Part shown: piece by piece, positions 11,381 through 23,600 of the stretch | Position numbering within the stretch: the first letter of the stretch is position 1 | How the letters are laid out: the number at the start of each line of letters is the position of its first letter | From: Notamacropus eugenii | Taxonomy: Eukaryota; Chordata; Mammalia; Diprotodontia; Macropodidae | NCBI RefSeq assembly: GCF_028372415.1 | Contig: NC_092873.1 | Coordinates: 352,139,890-352,203,889, forward strand | DNA: 64,000 bases | Direction: 5' to 3' | Notes under the pieces: generated by a model | What the model saw: only the letters and a program-made list of their open reading frames with translations | Told to the model about the DNA's origin: nothing | Database searches by the model: none | Translations under genes and position numbers: made by a program

Positions 11381-13434
11381 ATTGAGAAATGTTTGTTCAA
11401 AAAGGGATATGCAGATTATTCAACTGGTGTGACCCTGGTCAAAGGTTGGCTTAAGAGTTGACTAGGGAATTGACTAAGAAAGTCTTCCATTTTGAGTTAA
11501 ACAACAGTCAGAATCCTTGAGATAAGTTCCAATATTCCCATATCAAAATAAGAAGAAGTAGGGGCAAGGGGGCAAATGTGGTAGGAGAGATGCAAGGAGA
11601 GACCTTGAAAAGGGCAAGCGCTAGAGAACAATGTGGAAAAGATTAAAGAGAAGCCATGTGACCCCAAAAATGGATGTCACATTCTCCAAACCTCTGTTTG
11701 GAGAATGCATTAATCAAGAAAATCCACAGATGACTGCCAGAAAACAATAGAAAACAACAACCTTCAAACTTCAAGATATGTAGTGATTCAATTTATTAAT
11801 TTCAGTGACATACAACAATTTAGCAAGCATTTAGGTGAAAGACCTTCAAATATGAAGGAGAAAATTTGAATAACACAAAATTATTCCACAGTCATAAGAA
11901 ATCACAGAAGGGAATGGAATTGTAAACCACCTACCTCCTCCCAAAAAGGTCAAGCTGCAACCCCAAATGACATATTCCACAAACTTGAGTGTAATCACCA
12001 ATGTTAAAAGATGGAGTTCAACAAAAGGAGAGGAATTTAGAACACAGGATCATAGGATCATAGGTCTAAAGCTGGAAGGAACATCAGAAGCCTAGATAAT
12101 CCAACCTCATTTGAAGTATTCCTCTCTCCTTAAACCCCAAACAAAAAAATGTGAGCTGAATATTCAACTTGTAAACATCCCAAACAGAAATATAAGAAAG
12201 GTAAATAAGCATAACTTATCAAGAAAAAAATTAAGAAACTGGGTTATTCTGCCTGGAAAAGGAAAGATTTAGAGAATATTATATATGTTTCAGATCAAAC
12301 AAGAGAAACCGGGCTTAACATGAATCAAAAGCACTGTAAAAACGTAAACAAAAACAACACTGTTATGTTGCCAAATTCTGACTAATTTTGACAATCTTGG
12401 CTCCAGAGAAAAAGAGGAGACATACTTCTCTCCTCCCAGTAGAGAGGTGGGGAATCCAGGGATAGGATGATGTAGTACTGTCAGATGTGGGATTGGTACA
12501 AATTTTTCTTCATTATGAGTGTAACTCCATTCCAAAGTCAGTTGTTTTGGGACTCTCTCCTTATTGGAGATGAATGCCCTGCCCTGCATGAACCAGTGAA
12601 CTTTGACACAGGGAGGAGCCAATGAGACACTGGGAAATAATTTTGACATAAAAAGAAAGCATTTTTTGGGAAATAAAAAAGATGCAGTGATAGGGACTAA
12701 TTGATGTTAGCTAAAAGAATTTTCCGGTGGCAAAGAGTGGGGGCCCTTGGGACAAAATGTGGCATCTTTTTTAGGGCTTCTGCAAAGGAAAAAGGTTTCC
12801 ATCCATCTCAGAGGATGAAACCAACTCTTCATGGAGGGAAGAAGCTGTATGGGATGACCTTAAGAGATTTTCCTGGTGATTCTCGCCTGGTGAAGAGGTT
12901 CTGGACAGTGTCCGGAATTCAGAGCTGATCTTAAACCATGGCTGTTTGAGATCCTGTCAGGTCTTGCCTGGAGTTTATTGGCAGGAAATGGTGCACCATC
13001 GCTTCCAAAGGTCTCTATTTATAGCTCTCCTCTGGGCCAGGATGAACATCCCTGTTTATAGCCAGGAACTGCCTAGCAATAACTGTTTCCCCTTCTTGGT
13101 CTGTAGAGAATATTGCTGAAGTTGTTAGATGAAGGGAGAAGAGGATGAAAAGAGGAAAGGGAGAGAGAGAGGAGGAGGATGCAGGGAGGGAGGAAATAAC
13201 AATTTTATTAATCCCTCTTACATAGTATGTCCCAAATGTTGCAGTGCTCTTTTAAACTTTAATAGCTTAAAAAACTGCCCTAAGGCTTTTGGGATATATT
13301 GTATGATGTCGCTAAAAAGCATTTTCATATATACAGTATTTCCCCTGATTCTCAAAGCAACCCTGTGAGGTAGGTAGTACAAATATGATTAATTTCTATT
13401 TTAGAGATAAAAAAAAAACAGCTCAGAAGGGTAT

Positions 13435-13690
13435 TGTAATAACAATATCAATACAGTGCCTTAATGTTTATGAAGTTTTATAAATATTATTGTATTCTAA
13501 TCTCATAATAACCCTGGAAGGGAGGTGTTATTATTATACCCTTTTTTCAGATGGAGAAACTAAGGCTGGCAGAGGTTAAGCAATTTGCGCAGGGTGACAC
13601 AGCTAGTAAGAGTCTGAGGCCAGATTTCAGGTTCTCTGGATTCCAGATTCAGAGTGTTTTCCCCCGTCACTTAGCTGCCCAACTTGCTCA
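13435..13690 (-). mobile_element. MIR-type SINE, antisense
   Basis: CTCATAATAACCCTGGAAGG, TTCAGATGGAGAAACTAAGG, GTGACACAGCTAGTAAGAGT and a head ending GTCACTTAGCTGCCC. Confidence 0.75.
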
Positions 13691-13784
13691 GAGACAAGTG
13701 ACTTGCTCCAAACCACACTGCTAGTAATAGATAGGCTGCAACTTGAATATGAGTATAGGAATTATGGGTATAGGGAAGCTAGAT

Positions 13785-14030
13785 GGCTATAGAATATAGA
13801 GTACAGAGGTATAGAGTATAGAGGGTATAGCATACTGGGCTTGGAATTAATCTTCCTGAGTTCAAACCTGGCCTCAGACACTTATTAGCTGTGTGACCCT
13901 GGGCAAGTCACTTCACCCTAATTTGTCTCAGTTTCCTCATGTGTAAGATGAACTGGAGAAGAAAATGGGAAACCAAGAGCAGCCTAAAAACAGGGTGATG
14001 AAGATTTGGACACGACTGAACAATAAGAAA
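13785..14030 (+). mobile_element. CORE-SINE with RTE-type tail, sense
   Basis: AAGCTAGATGGCTATAGAAT, TTCAAACCTGGCCTCAGACA, TGTGTGACCCTGGGCAAGTC and GGACACGACTGAACAATAAG. A small ATAGAGTA duplication lies in the head. Confidence 0.8.
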
Positions 14031-15359
14031 GGAATCTAAAATAATTCTATCATCATGCCATTAATAAGTGATTGAGGGAGATTGTGGAATATTTTTTTTC
14101 CCTGAGGGCCTGCTGGCATGGTTCAATTGGGGATTACAAAGGTATACAGGGATTGGAAGAGACAAGCTTTTCCAGACCCTGTCCTGTGCTGGATTTTCAA
14201 GGTTCTTCTCATCATTACTTGGATCTTTGGATCAAATCTGAACTGGATTCCAGGGCTAGGACAAATAAAAAAGTCCCAGATTTCCAGTAACTGGCAGTTG
14301 GGTGGGAGAGACAAAGTCTCTATCCTTGGGGCGATTTCCAGTCTGGTAAGAGATTATATCAGGGAGCTCCCAGTTGTTTGGGAAAACCATCTCTGTCCTC
14401 AGGAAACTTTCAGTGTGATGTACTAGCATAGACATAAGTGAAATTAAAAAAAATATAGTCAGCTTAACTAATGCTAATGATGAGAGGGAGCTGGGGCCCT
14501 GATAACTTTAAAAAATTATTTTGGTTATGAGGTATATTTTTTTTCTCTTTGCAGTTTTGCTCAATTCTGCTTTGCTTATTATGATAATCAGATGGTGTAG
14601 AAGAACTAGCTTATGAGGATTTGAAAAAAAGCCTTTACTCATTGACTAGTAGAGGAAGGTATTCCAGAGGTAAAAATCTGCCTCAAGTTAAGCAATACAC
14701 AAGTAAGTAATTTCAGGACTGACTGACTGTATAATTACAAAAGTGTGTTGAGGAGAAAGGGGGAAGAGGATCTTTGATCATGCCAGCTGGTTGGAGATGA
14801 TAGTTCAATTCAATATGTATTAAGAGTGGCTACTATAAGCTCAGCACTGGGCTAGGAACTGTGAATGGAGATTCCCTGGAGGTGTTGGCATCACAGGAAC
14901 AAAAAATTGGAGTGTATTAGTGGATACCATCTATGAAATGGCATGGGCCAAGGGTGGGGGACCTACAGCCTTGAGGTCATATATTGCCTTGAAATGGTAG
15001 GTTCTTTACCCCTGGGGGCAAAGGTTTGGGGGTAGAAAAGGGAAAATAGCATGGATAAGGGGAGGCCAAGGAGACATATTGGGGTATATTGATGAATTGG
15101 ACTGGGGACAGCAGGATTCAGGGTAGGAAGGTAAGGTCATCTCCTCTAAGTAGACACAGAGGACCCAGGAAGCAGGTGTTGAACCTGCTCATGAACAGAT
15201 TAATTAGGCATACAATATTGACCCAGTAAAAAGGTGTCACTTGTTTGCATAAGCAGAATTGGTTGCTACAGCTTAGACTAGAGGAGGAGCCAGAGTGACT
15301 TCTCCCTAAGAACCAGTTAGTTAAAATCTTTATTCTTAAACCCCAGAGAACCCATTTTA

Positions 15360-15583
15360 TTTATTTAAAAAAAAATTTTTTTTTATTTAACTTTTAACAT
15401 TCATTTTCACAAAATTTTGGATTACAAATTTTCTCCCCTTTTATCCCCTCACCCCCAAACACCGAGCATTCTAATTGCCCCCGTGACCAATCCGCTCTCT
15501 CTTCTATCATCCCTCTCTGCCCTTGTCTCCGTCTTCTCTTTTGTCCTGTAGGGCCAGATAGCTTTCTATACCCCTTTACCTGT
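15360..15583 (-). mobile_element. Short L1-type 3' end with 15-bp target-site duplication
   Basis: Antisense copy, T-rich on the left, ending CCCCTTTACCTG. It is flanked by perfect 15-bp direct repeats AGAGAACCCATTTTA (15345-15359 and 15584-15598), the hallmark of target-primed reverse transcription. It is nearly the same as the copy at 33.0 kb. Confidence 0.85.
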
Positions 15584-16154
15584 AGAGAACCCATTTTAAA
15601 TCCCATTCTTGAACAGTGTCTTGCTGTGTCAGTACTGAAGACAAATTAGGAATCAGGCAGAATGTTAGAGAAATCTCAGAGACTTGAACTCCTTATAACG
15701 ATCATTAAAAGGGCATTTTTTCTACCTAGCAAATCTTTATCCTTCCTTGCCAAAGTGTTCCTATGCACCTTTCCAAATAACTTAAAACTCACTTTCACTC
15801 AATTTTTCCTGATTTGTGCTTAAATTTCTTGGCCAGGCTTCATTCTCCCAAGGACCTATCAACTCCTTGCAATATATCCCAGCTTTGTCAATATTTTTCA
15901 TTTCAGTGCTGTGATCCCTCTATCAGTCCTGGGTAATGGGAACATTACCAGGGATGAAGACTATGCCTTCCAAACATACTGGAACCTCTCTGGTAGCAGG
16001 AGCTCCCAGACAGTAGGGAATGGATCACAGCACACTGGGAGTTCCCAGTAAACAGAGACTGACTCTCCCTCATCTGACTGAGAGGCTCTTTAAGTTTCCT
16101 AAAACTAAGAGTCCACTTTAGTTTGAGGAATAAAACTGTCTTTTTCACTAGTCT

Positions 16155-16290
16155 CATAGGATTATAGATTTTACAGACAGAAGGGTCAAATCCAACTCCC
16201 TCATTGTACAGATGAAGAAACTAAGGCTCAGAGTGTCAGAGGCAGGGGTTTCCATCTAGGTCTTCCAGACTCCTACTATACCACATTGTC
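16155..16290 (-). mobile_element. MIR-type SINE fragment
   Basis: CTCATAGGATTATAGATTTT, then TCATTGTACAGATGAAGAAA and CAGAGTGTCAGAGGCAGGG. Confidence 0.5.
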
Positions 16291-17224
16291 TCATAGCTCT
16301 CCCAGGGTAGAGACCAATCTTGAAAGCATTAAAAAAAAAAAATCTCCCAAAGCATCTGCACAATGGGCATTCGATAAATGTTGATTGACTGTGTGTAGGC
16401 AAGAAGCCTGGCTCCCTCCTGGAGTCACATTTACTTTCATTCTACTGGGAGAAGGCAATAACATTAGGCAGAGAAGGCCAGATCCCTTAATGTGATTACT
16501 TGAGATTTGTGGACCAGTGGGAGACCATCCCTCCAGCTTTATTAGTTACATCCATCTCCATGATGAGAGCAGCAGAAAATGTTATCCACTATAGACCACG
16601 GATACAGACGACCAGATGATCAGGAACCAGCTCTGGAATGGGCAGAGGTAGATGTGATGGGGATGGAGGTTGCTGTGGGATTCCCCTGCTCCCCAGCATT
16701 GCTTCAGCTGTAGTAGTATGCATTTGAAATCAAATGTGAGATGAACTGATAATGAAATGGGGGGCAGGGGAGAGAAGACAATGTATTTTACAGGGCTAGA
16801 TGGGCTAAGGAAGGGGGTTAGCATATGAGGAGGGTAGGAAATTACTGGGTGTGAAGGACTTTCAGTCTGATTAATTTTAGGGTAGGAGGTTATTATTTTT
16901 GTTCATTTCCTTAAATCAACAAGTTACCCTTACTCCTTCAAGAGATCCTGTCCCTACTTTTAATAATGCTGAAAAATACTACTGTGACCCTAGATACTCT
17001 TAAGGGTCTTGAGTTTACTAATTCTCTCTACTCTTCAGGTGAGAAATGAAAGTACAATTTTCTATGTGCAAATCATGTGCAGTATATTTTTAAAATTTTA
17101 ATTCCAGGCTGACTTGCTCACTTGCTCAACACATTATATAGGATGGGCCTCCTCCACTGTCCAGGTGACATATACTCAGAAAATTAGCCTGAGCAAAACT
17201 GAACTAGCAAGGTAAATGGTGTTT

Positions 17225-17680
17225 TTAAAAAAATTCTATTTGTTTTTAGTTTTCAATATTCACTTTTATAAGACTTTGAGTTTTAAATTTTCTTCCCCTC
17301 CTTCCACTCCTCCCTCCCCAAGATGGCATGCAATCTGATACAGACTATACATGTACAATCATATTGAACATTTCCACATCAGTCATGTTGTGAAAGAAGA
17401 ATTAGAACCAAAGGAAAAACCACAAGAAACAACATAAAAAAGTGTGCTTTGATCTGCATTCAGACTTCATCAGTTCTTTCTCTGCATGTGGATAGCATTT
17501 TCTACCATGAGTCTTTCGGAATTGTCTTAAATCCTTGTATTACTGAGAAGAGCTAAATCTATAAAAGTTGCTCGTTTCACAATGTGGCTGTTACTGTGTA
17601 CAATATTCGCCTGGTTCTGCTCACTTCACTCAGCATCAGCTAATTTTAAATCTTTCCAGGTTTTTCTAGGTATATGTCAA
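17225..17680 (-). mobile_element. L1 3' end, antisense
   Basis: TATTCACTTTTATAAGACTT, CAATCTGATACAGACTATAC, GCATTCAGACTTCATCAG and GTTCTGCTCACTTCACTCAG are reverse-complement L1 tail signatures. An open frame at 17582 is a by-product. Confidence 0.75.
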
Positions 17681-18289
17681 CAAAATAATCATGGTGTAGT
17701 CCCAACTCAGAAGTGGAGATTACCTACCCTAACCTCACCTTCTCCAAGTGTCAGCTGTCACCTCAAAGGGTCCAATTCTAACCACTCTGTATGTATATTG
17801 TGCATATATATGTCTAATTACTTAGGTTCCCTAAGCTATTGAAAGCAGGAGTTGTCTTTGCCACTCTTTGTATCCACAGCCCTTAGTATAGTGCCTGGCA
17901 TATAATTAGACTTAATGTGGGAGGTAGAAAACACTGGTAAATATGGAACACTACGTGGGAATATCTGCACAGCTAACCCACAACACTGTGTTGACTAGTA
18001 AAAACCAATGAGCGACATTCTTTACTGAAAATGGATGAGGAAAGTGCAGAGCCTAAACCAATTGATAACTTGGATGTTAGAACAAATCTTTGCTGTAAAG
18101 GCTTCCTCTGAAGGAATACCACTGAATGCCTGCCCACTTTATTCTAGGTTTCCCCTCAGGAATTTGTTACCACCAAGGTTGGTTTCTTGAGATCACAGGC
18201 TCTGGTGAGTCCAACTAGCCTCTTTCTCAGTGTCTCTAGAGCAGGGGAAGTGATGTATTCAACTTCTTCTTAGCAAGGTGTAAAATGAA

Positions 18290-18500
18290 AGGCAATGTAG
18301 CAAATTGGCTGGAGAGTTACACTCAGTCTGGAAGTTCTAAGTTGGAATCTTGCCTCTGACATTAGCAATAAGTCACAACCTGTTTCTGCATCTCTAAAAC
18401 AGGAACCTGCTGCTCCTACTTTGTGGTGACGCTGTGAAGCTCAAATGAGATCCAGTACTTTACATGCTTTAAAGGGCTATATAACTGCGAATTTTTAGTG
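18290..18500 (+). mobile_element. MIR/Ther-1-like SINE
   Basis: GCAATGTAGCAAATTGGCTG, TCTTGCCTCTGACATTAGCA, TCTAAAACAGGAACCTGCTG and AAAGGGCTATATAACTGCGA. Confidence 0.5.
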
Positions 18501-19622
18501 TTATAACTAGATGGATCTCCTAACTGGTAGGGAGAATACTGACACTGTGGACCTGCATGAGAATTGGGGAGAGACATGTGGCTCAAAACTCTGCGAGATA
18601 TGTGAAGAGGTTATGGAAGCTGCAGACCTGAAGGCAGGCCCCATTTTCAGCTTGCTACCCTAGACTTCAAAGAGAGTCTTCCCTTGCTTGAGATCATGTA
18701 GTCTCTCAGTTGAGCTGATATATATATTAGGGTATATTCTAATGTGCCTAACTTCTCCAGTTTCTGACTGCTGTTAGTTTGGATAACAGGTTTATTGGCT
18801 ATGTACCATCTGTCATGGTTTTCTTTGTGACCAGTATTTGCTGGGGAGCTAAGCTAAGCTGGTTAAGTGTAAACTGCCTTAATCATTATCTTCAATGAAG
18901 GGACTGGTTTTTGTTTAGAAATTGCACCCTTGCATAGCAATAGTTGATGTTACTGACAGAAATCTAGCCCAATAACCTTCTTAAAAATAGGCAAGCAAGC
19001 ATCCAGTCACAGTTCTTCTCCAAATACCCATCGATGTGGAAATTGTAGTCTCACCTGGAGAAAGGTCACGTAGATTACAGAGATATCTATCCAAGTTGCT
19101 TGTCTTTACATTTGGACAACCCAAGTGGACCCATGTATTTTTGGATGGGAACTCAAATATCCTAAAATTATACAAGAGTAAGAATAGTACTTATTTTCCA
19201 TCACCTTGTAGTAGCCTATACAAGGTTCTTCATACAGCAGCCACTCAATTTTACTCACTTAACAGATATGAGCAGATAGGGTGGAGAGATGTTTTCTCTG
19301 TGATTTAGTTCTACACATTTGGACAAGGGACTTTGCAATGAGCTCACAAAGAGGGCTCAAATTCTTAATTATGTTTCTGAAAACTGGAATATGGGATTTT
19401 GAAACAAGACTCAGGATTTCTTGAGCTACGCTTGATCCACTTCCCACTCCAATGATATGTATCCCTTGGGTCCTCATTTGCCAAACAGTAGAGTGGGGAT
19501 AGAGGTAGGAGTGGGGGTAGTTACAAGGTTTCTCCCTCCCAGCATCCTCTGGGGCCATTTTTCCATATCTGCTAGAGCAAGTCACAACTTAAATCACCAA
19601 AGTCACAGAAATAGATGAGGAT

Positions 19623-20461
19623 TTTATTAGTTTTCAGCAACCAAAAGATTAACAGAATTAAGTATCCATTATTTTTGCTTATCCAAAATAATTTAAACCC
19701 ACCTGCTGCTCAGGGAAACAATTACAAACCACTGGCTTCTAATTACTCACTATAAAAGGCTATTACAGCAAGGACTGTATTGTTTGCATAGAAAAAGGCC
19801 CAAATGAGGAAGTTACAGCCAGAGAAGCTGGAGGTATCTCTGAGAACATTTCCTGTGCTCAAGATCACAGAACTCCCCCCTACTTGCTTCAAAAAAAGTT
19901 ACTTCTATGAGGAATGGGGAGGCTGGGGCAAGTTAATTCACATGGCTAGACTAAGGCCTGGATGCATCAGTCCTCTGCTTTGCTAAATGTGGCCAACCAA
20001 AGCAGCTAGTGAACAGAAGGAAACTCTCAGTCATGTCCTCAAATGACTTTTAGATGCAGGGTTATAACTCAGAATAGTCCAAATTCATTTGGACCAGTTT
20101 CATCTTGGCTTGACCAGTTCAACAGCAGTTTAGGCAACAGAGAGGTCTAATCACTTCATTGCCCAAGTCAGGCTCTGGTCTGTAAAGCCAGGACACTCTG
20201 GGATAGGTTCATTGAATCTCTTTTTAGAAAGGTAAAGGCTACAGGCTAGTACATCCTGAGCTGTTATCTGAGCTAAGAGACTGATCCAAAAAGAGGAAGG
20301 TTAACAAGTATCTCAAAGATGAGTCATCAGGATACCATGCCCAGAGAAAGGAAGGACTGAGTGGATTTAGTAGTTTTAGGTTTAGAACCAATCTTGACTC
20401 ACTACTCTTAAGAGGGGCTTTCTGGCCTACTCTACCCAAGGCCAAGCAGTTGTGACACTTT
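19623..20461 (-). other. CALCOCO2: CALCOCO2 3' UTR and polyadenylation signal
   Basis: From the TAA the minus strand runs about 840 bases without an obvious repeat to an AATAAA at 19628-19623, followed by a T/G-rich stretch (CTGTGACTTTGGTGATTT). No better signal lies between. The UTR end is inferred. Confidence 0.55.
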
Positions 20462-20635
20462 TTAAAGTGAGTGGCAGAACACATGGTCATCATACACTTG
20501 TCGCTCAGTCTCTGAGAAGACCTCATCACAATATGGGCAGTCCAGGATATGGGTCTGTAGGTGCTGCTCAAAGACGTTTTCCTCCACATCATCAGGGAAG
20601 ACCCCATGGCAGATGGGGCACTTTTTGATAGAGGG
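20462..20635 (-). CDS. CALCOCO2: CALCOCO2 last coding exon: tandem C2H2 zinc fingers (residues 413-469)
   Basis: Acceptor TCCTCTTCATAG, then PSIKKCPICHGVFPDDVEEN and onward to DHVFCHSL and TAA. Finger 1 is C418-x2-C421-x15-H437-x3-H441; finger 2 is C445-x2-C448-x14-H463-x3-H467. In human NDP52 the second finger binds ubiquitin and the first is degenerate. Here both have all four ligands, resembling the paired fingers of the paralogue TAX1BP1. Confidence 0.97.
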   Translation of the reverse strand, partial: PSIKKCPICHGVFPDDVEENVFEQHLQTHILDCPYCDEVFSETERQVYDDHVFCHSL

Positions 20636-23600
20636 CTATGAAGAGGAAGAGACAGAGATCAACAACCATTCAGCCAGCCAAGGAGTGGAGGGTTTCTGGT
20701 TCAGAGGTGGAATTACCCAAACAGAAGCATAGCTATGGGGTTTCAGATCTGGAAGAAGGCTAAACTCATCTCCTGTCCCAGACTCACTTCCCTTTTGATA
20801 AACTATTCTGCCTCTCAATCATATGTTTAGGATGAGTGATGTACTGAAATGGCTACCAGTTCAGAATGTGCAGTCTTTATTTCATCTGAGTCACATCTGC
20901 CCAAGTGCTCTGTTGTTCAGTCATGTCTGACCCTTTATGACCCCATTTGGGGTTTTCTTGGCAAAGATAATGGAGTGGTTGGTCATTTCCTTTTCTTGCT
21001 CATTTTTCAGATGAGGAAACTGAGGTATACAGGGTTAAGTGACTTGCCTAGGGTCACAGGGCTACTAAGTGTCTGAAACCGGATCTCAAAGAGGAGTTTT
21101 CATGAAGTCCACTGTGTCATATATTTGCCCCAACAACAGTAAGAGTAAAGCAGTTGTGCAGACGTGGTTCCGATGGAAATAAAGAGTATACAACCTTCTG
21201 AATCAGAAGTCATTTCAATGAATCATTCACCCCACCTCTAATTGTGACAAATAATTCCCAGAGGTGAACTGAAGCAGAAAAGGCAATAGATTAGCTTTGT
21301 CTCCTTCTATGCACACCCACTTCAGAGGAGAGGGCTCAGTTCTGGTCATAGACCAAATTGACCACTGACCCCTATAGCAGTAATAACTATCCAATCAGTT
21401 CCTTCCTGGTCCTCAGGATCAGGTTACTGGACTTGAGCAGGGAGGGATATTCTCTTTAGGATTTAATATGAGAAAGCCCAACAATCAGATACTTACCATG
21501 ATGGGAACATGGATGTCTTGGGTAGCTGGAAAAAAACCAAAAAGGTTTCATTCACAGAAATTAACTTTTCCTCTTCTCCAGCTGTTACCTAGCAGGCTTA
21601 TGTGTATGTTTTCCTCCCCACTCACTCCCACTCCACTGCCTCCATCTCTCTATGAGCACTTTTATATATAACTAACTCTGAGGTGGGAGGCCCTGAAGTC
21701 AGTCACAAAGAGAAAGAAACAATGGCAGGAGGCAACAAGAAGTGTCAAAAAGAGGTAACCCTACCGGTAACAAAAACACCTTAAACTGACATCAGACTAC
21801 ATAAGCTCTGCAGATGCAAATGTATTTTATGCAAACCAGATGCAATTTTTAAAAATGAAAAAGTCTTGTGATTGCCCATTTCACACATCTGGATGTGGCT
21901 CAAAAATAATCCCAATGGTACAGTCTCAAATGGCCCTCTGGGACACAAAAGAAAGTTGAGCCAATAAACCAAAACCAAACTCCCTCCCTTCCCTTCAAGC
22001 ATGTTCACCAAGGAGTCCTGAAAGGCAGGTACAATTTGACTCTCCTCCCCGTCTCGCTTCTCCCTTCTTCTCTGCGTGTCTAATGAAGCCCATACCTCCC
22101 CTTCCTTACTAAGATCTGTTTGGGTGACTCTCTCCCCCTTCCCCCCACCCCCAGCTCTTCCCCAGGTGCCTGTTACTGGATAGCACATCTCATCTCTCCT
22201 TCTCACATTTCCCAACCTTAATTAGCTTCCCCAGCTTTGGTGCTTAGTGTATATCTTCCACCTAAAGACATTTCTCTGATTTATACATTGGGTCTATAGC
22301 CACGGACTCAATTTGTGTCTGCTGCCTCTGGGCGAATGATCTGATTTGCATCTCCCAGGTCCAGATTTATTCCTCAATTAACACATTCTGCCAAGCAATC
22401 TTTCCATTGGGCCCTCAGCTTCTGCCCAACAAGCAGTGTCTGTCCTGACAACAGGGCTGCTATCTTAATGAGCAGAAGACAGATTTAATGGGGGGATAGG
22501 GATGAAGGCAGAATATTACAACTGGAATGATGTGGTAGGGGTCTTACCAGAATAAGGATTTCCAAAAACAAGTCCAGTGTTTTCTTGTAGGGCTTCTTGA
22601 ACAGGAGTAGGGTTAGAGAGAAGATTAGAATCAGAATCCTCACACACATAATAACACAGTAGCCTCTCATTTTCCTTCTGCAAGAGCTACAAAGAGAATA
22701 TTTGGATGAGGTTACAGGCAGAAGTAATGAACTGATCAACGCTATCAGGGAGAGGTTCCACTAGTATTGGCTCTCAATTATCCACTGGCATGGGGCGAGC
22801 CCATAGCAATAAAATCTTCAAGTAATCAGTAATTTCCTAATCCAGGCAATTTTAAATAAAAAACCAGTTATATTTCTTTTTGGCTTATGAAAACGAAGAG
22901 TTTGCATGCTAGACTGGCTAACAGTGGGAGAAAATGACCTAAGAACATGCTGTGAACTAAGTGCCCAGGCTAGGACTGAAAATTTGCTTGAAGAGATCCC
23001 ACTATTGCTTCAAACTTCTCTATTACGTAACTTTTAACTTTGGGCATGTAGTATACACTGGAATTCCCCTCTTCTTTTTTTCCCCTCACCTTAAGCAATC
23101 ACAGGAACAGGGACAGAGTTAAATGAAAGACAGGAAGAGTTTGAGACAGATCATCACCTTATTTATTACTTTCAACTATCAAGTACTTAACTGTTAATAT
23201 TCCTTAGGTTTCTATGTGTATCATAGTTTTCCATATGCTATCTCCCAATATTAAGATCTATTCTGAATACAGCTTGAAACCCTGTCATTTCTCTACCTGT
23301 TAGCAAACTCTTGGGACATCTGTGAAACAGTGGAGAGTAATGACCCCCAAGGTCAGGGGATCTGGATTTAGGTCCTACCTCTGGCCTTTGATACTTCTGT
23401 AACCTTGGGGAAGCTGCTTAACTTCCCTGGGTTTCAGTTTCCCCATCTATAAAATGGGGAGGCTGGAACAGATACATGGCCTTTGCTGTCTCTTCCAATC
23501 TAAGATCCACATAACCTGCTTTCATTACTAGCTCCTTCAGCCAAGAAGCATCGATTCCAAACTCAGGAGCAGTTGTGGCAGGCAGTCAGTCTCAGCCAAC

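Larger units (their letters stand above)
1..19600. other. Intergenic, repeat-rich DNA downstream of CALCOCO2
   Basis: No exon-like segment with splice sites or homology was found on either strand. As I recall the human map, the next gene would be ATP5MC1; none of its conserved c-ring sequence is visible, so it should lie further left. The interval is filled by L1 3' ends, CORE-SINEs, two LTR fossils, an old nested repeat and microsatellites, listed separately. Confidence 0.7.

Noticed and set aside
1-19600. ATP5MC1, expected near CALCOCO2 by synteny
   Set aside because: No minus-strand sequence resembling its conserved transmembrane c-ring helices was seen; it probably lies outside the window.
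21781-22215. 144-codon minus-strand frame in a CALCOCO2 intron
   Set aside because: No acceptor/donor pair in a compatible phase and no similarity to the NDP52 protein; intron sequence.
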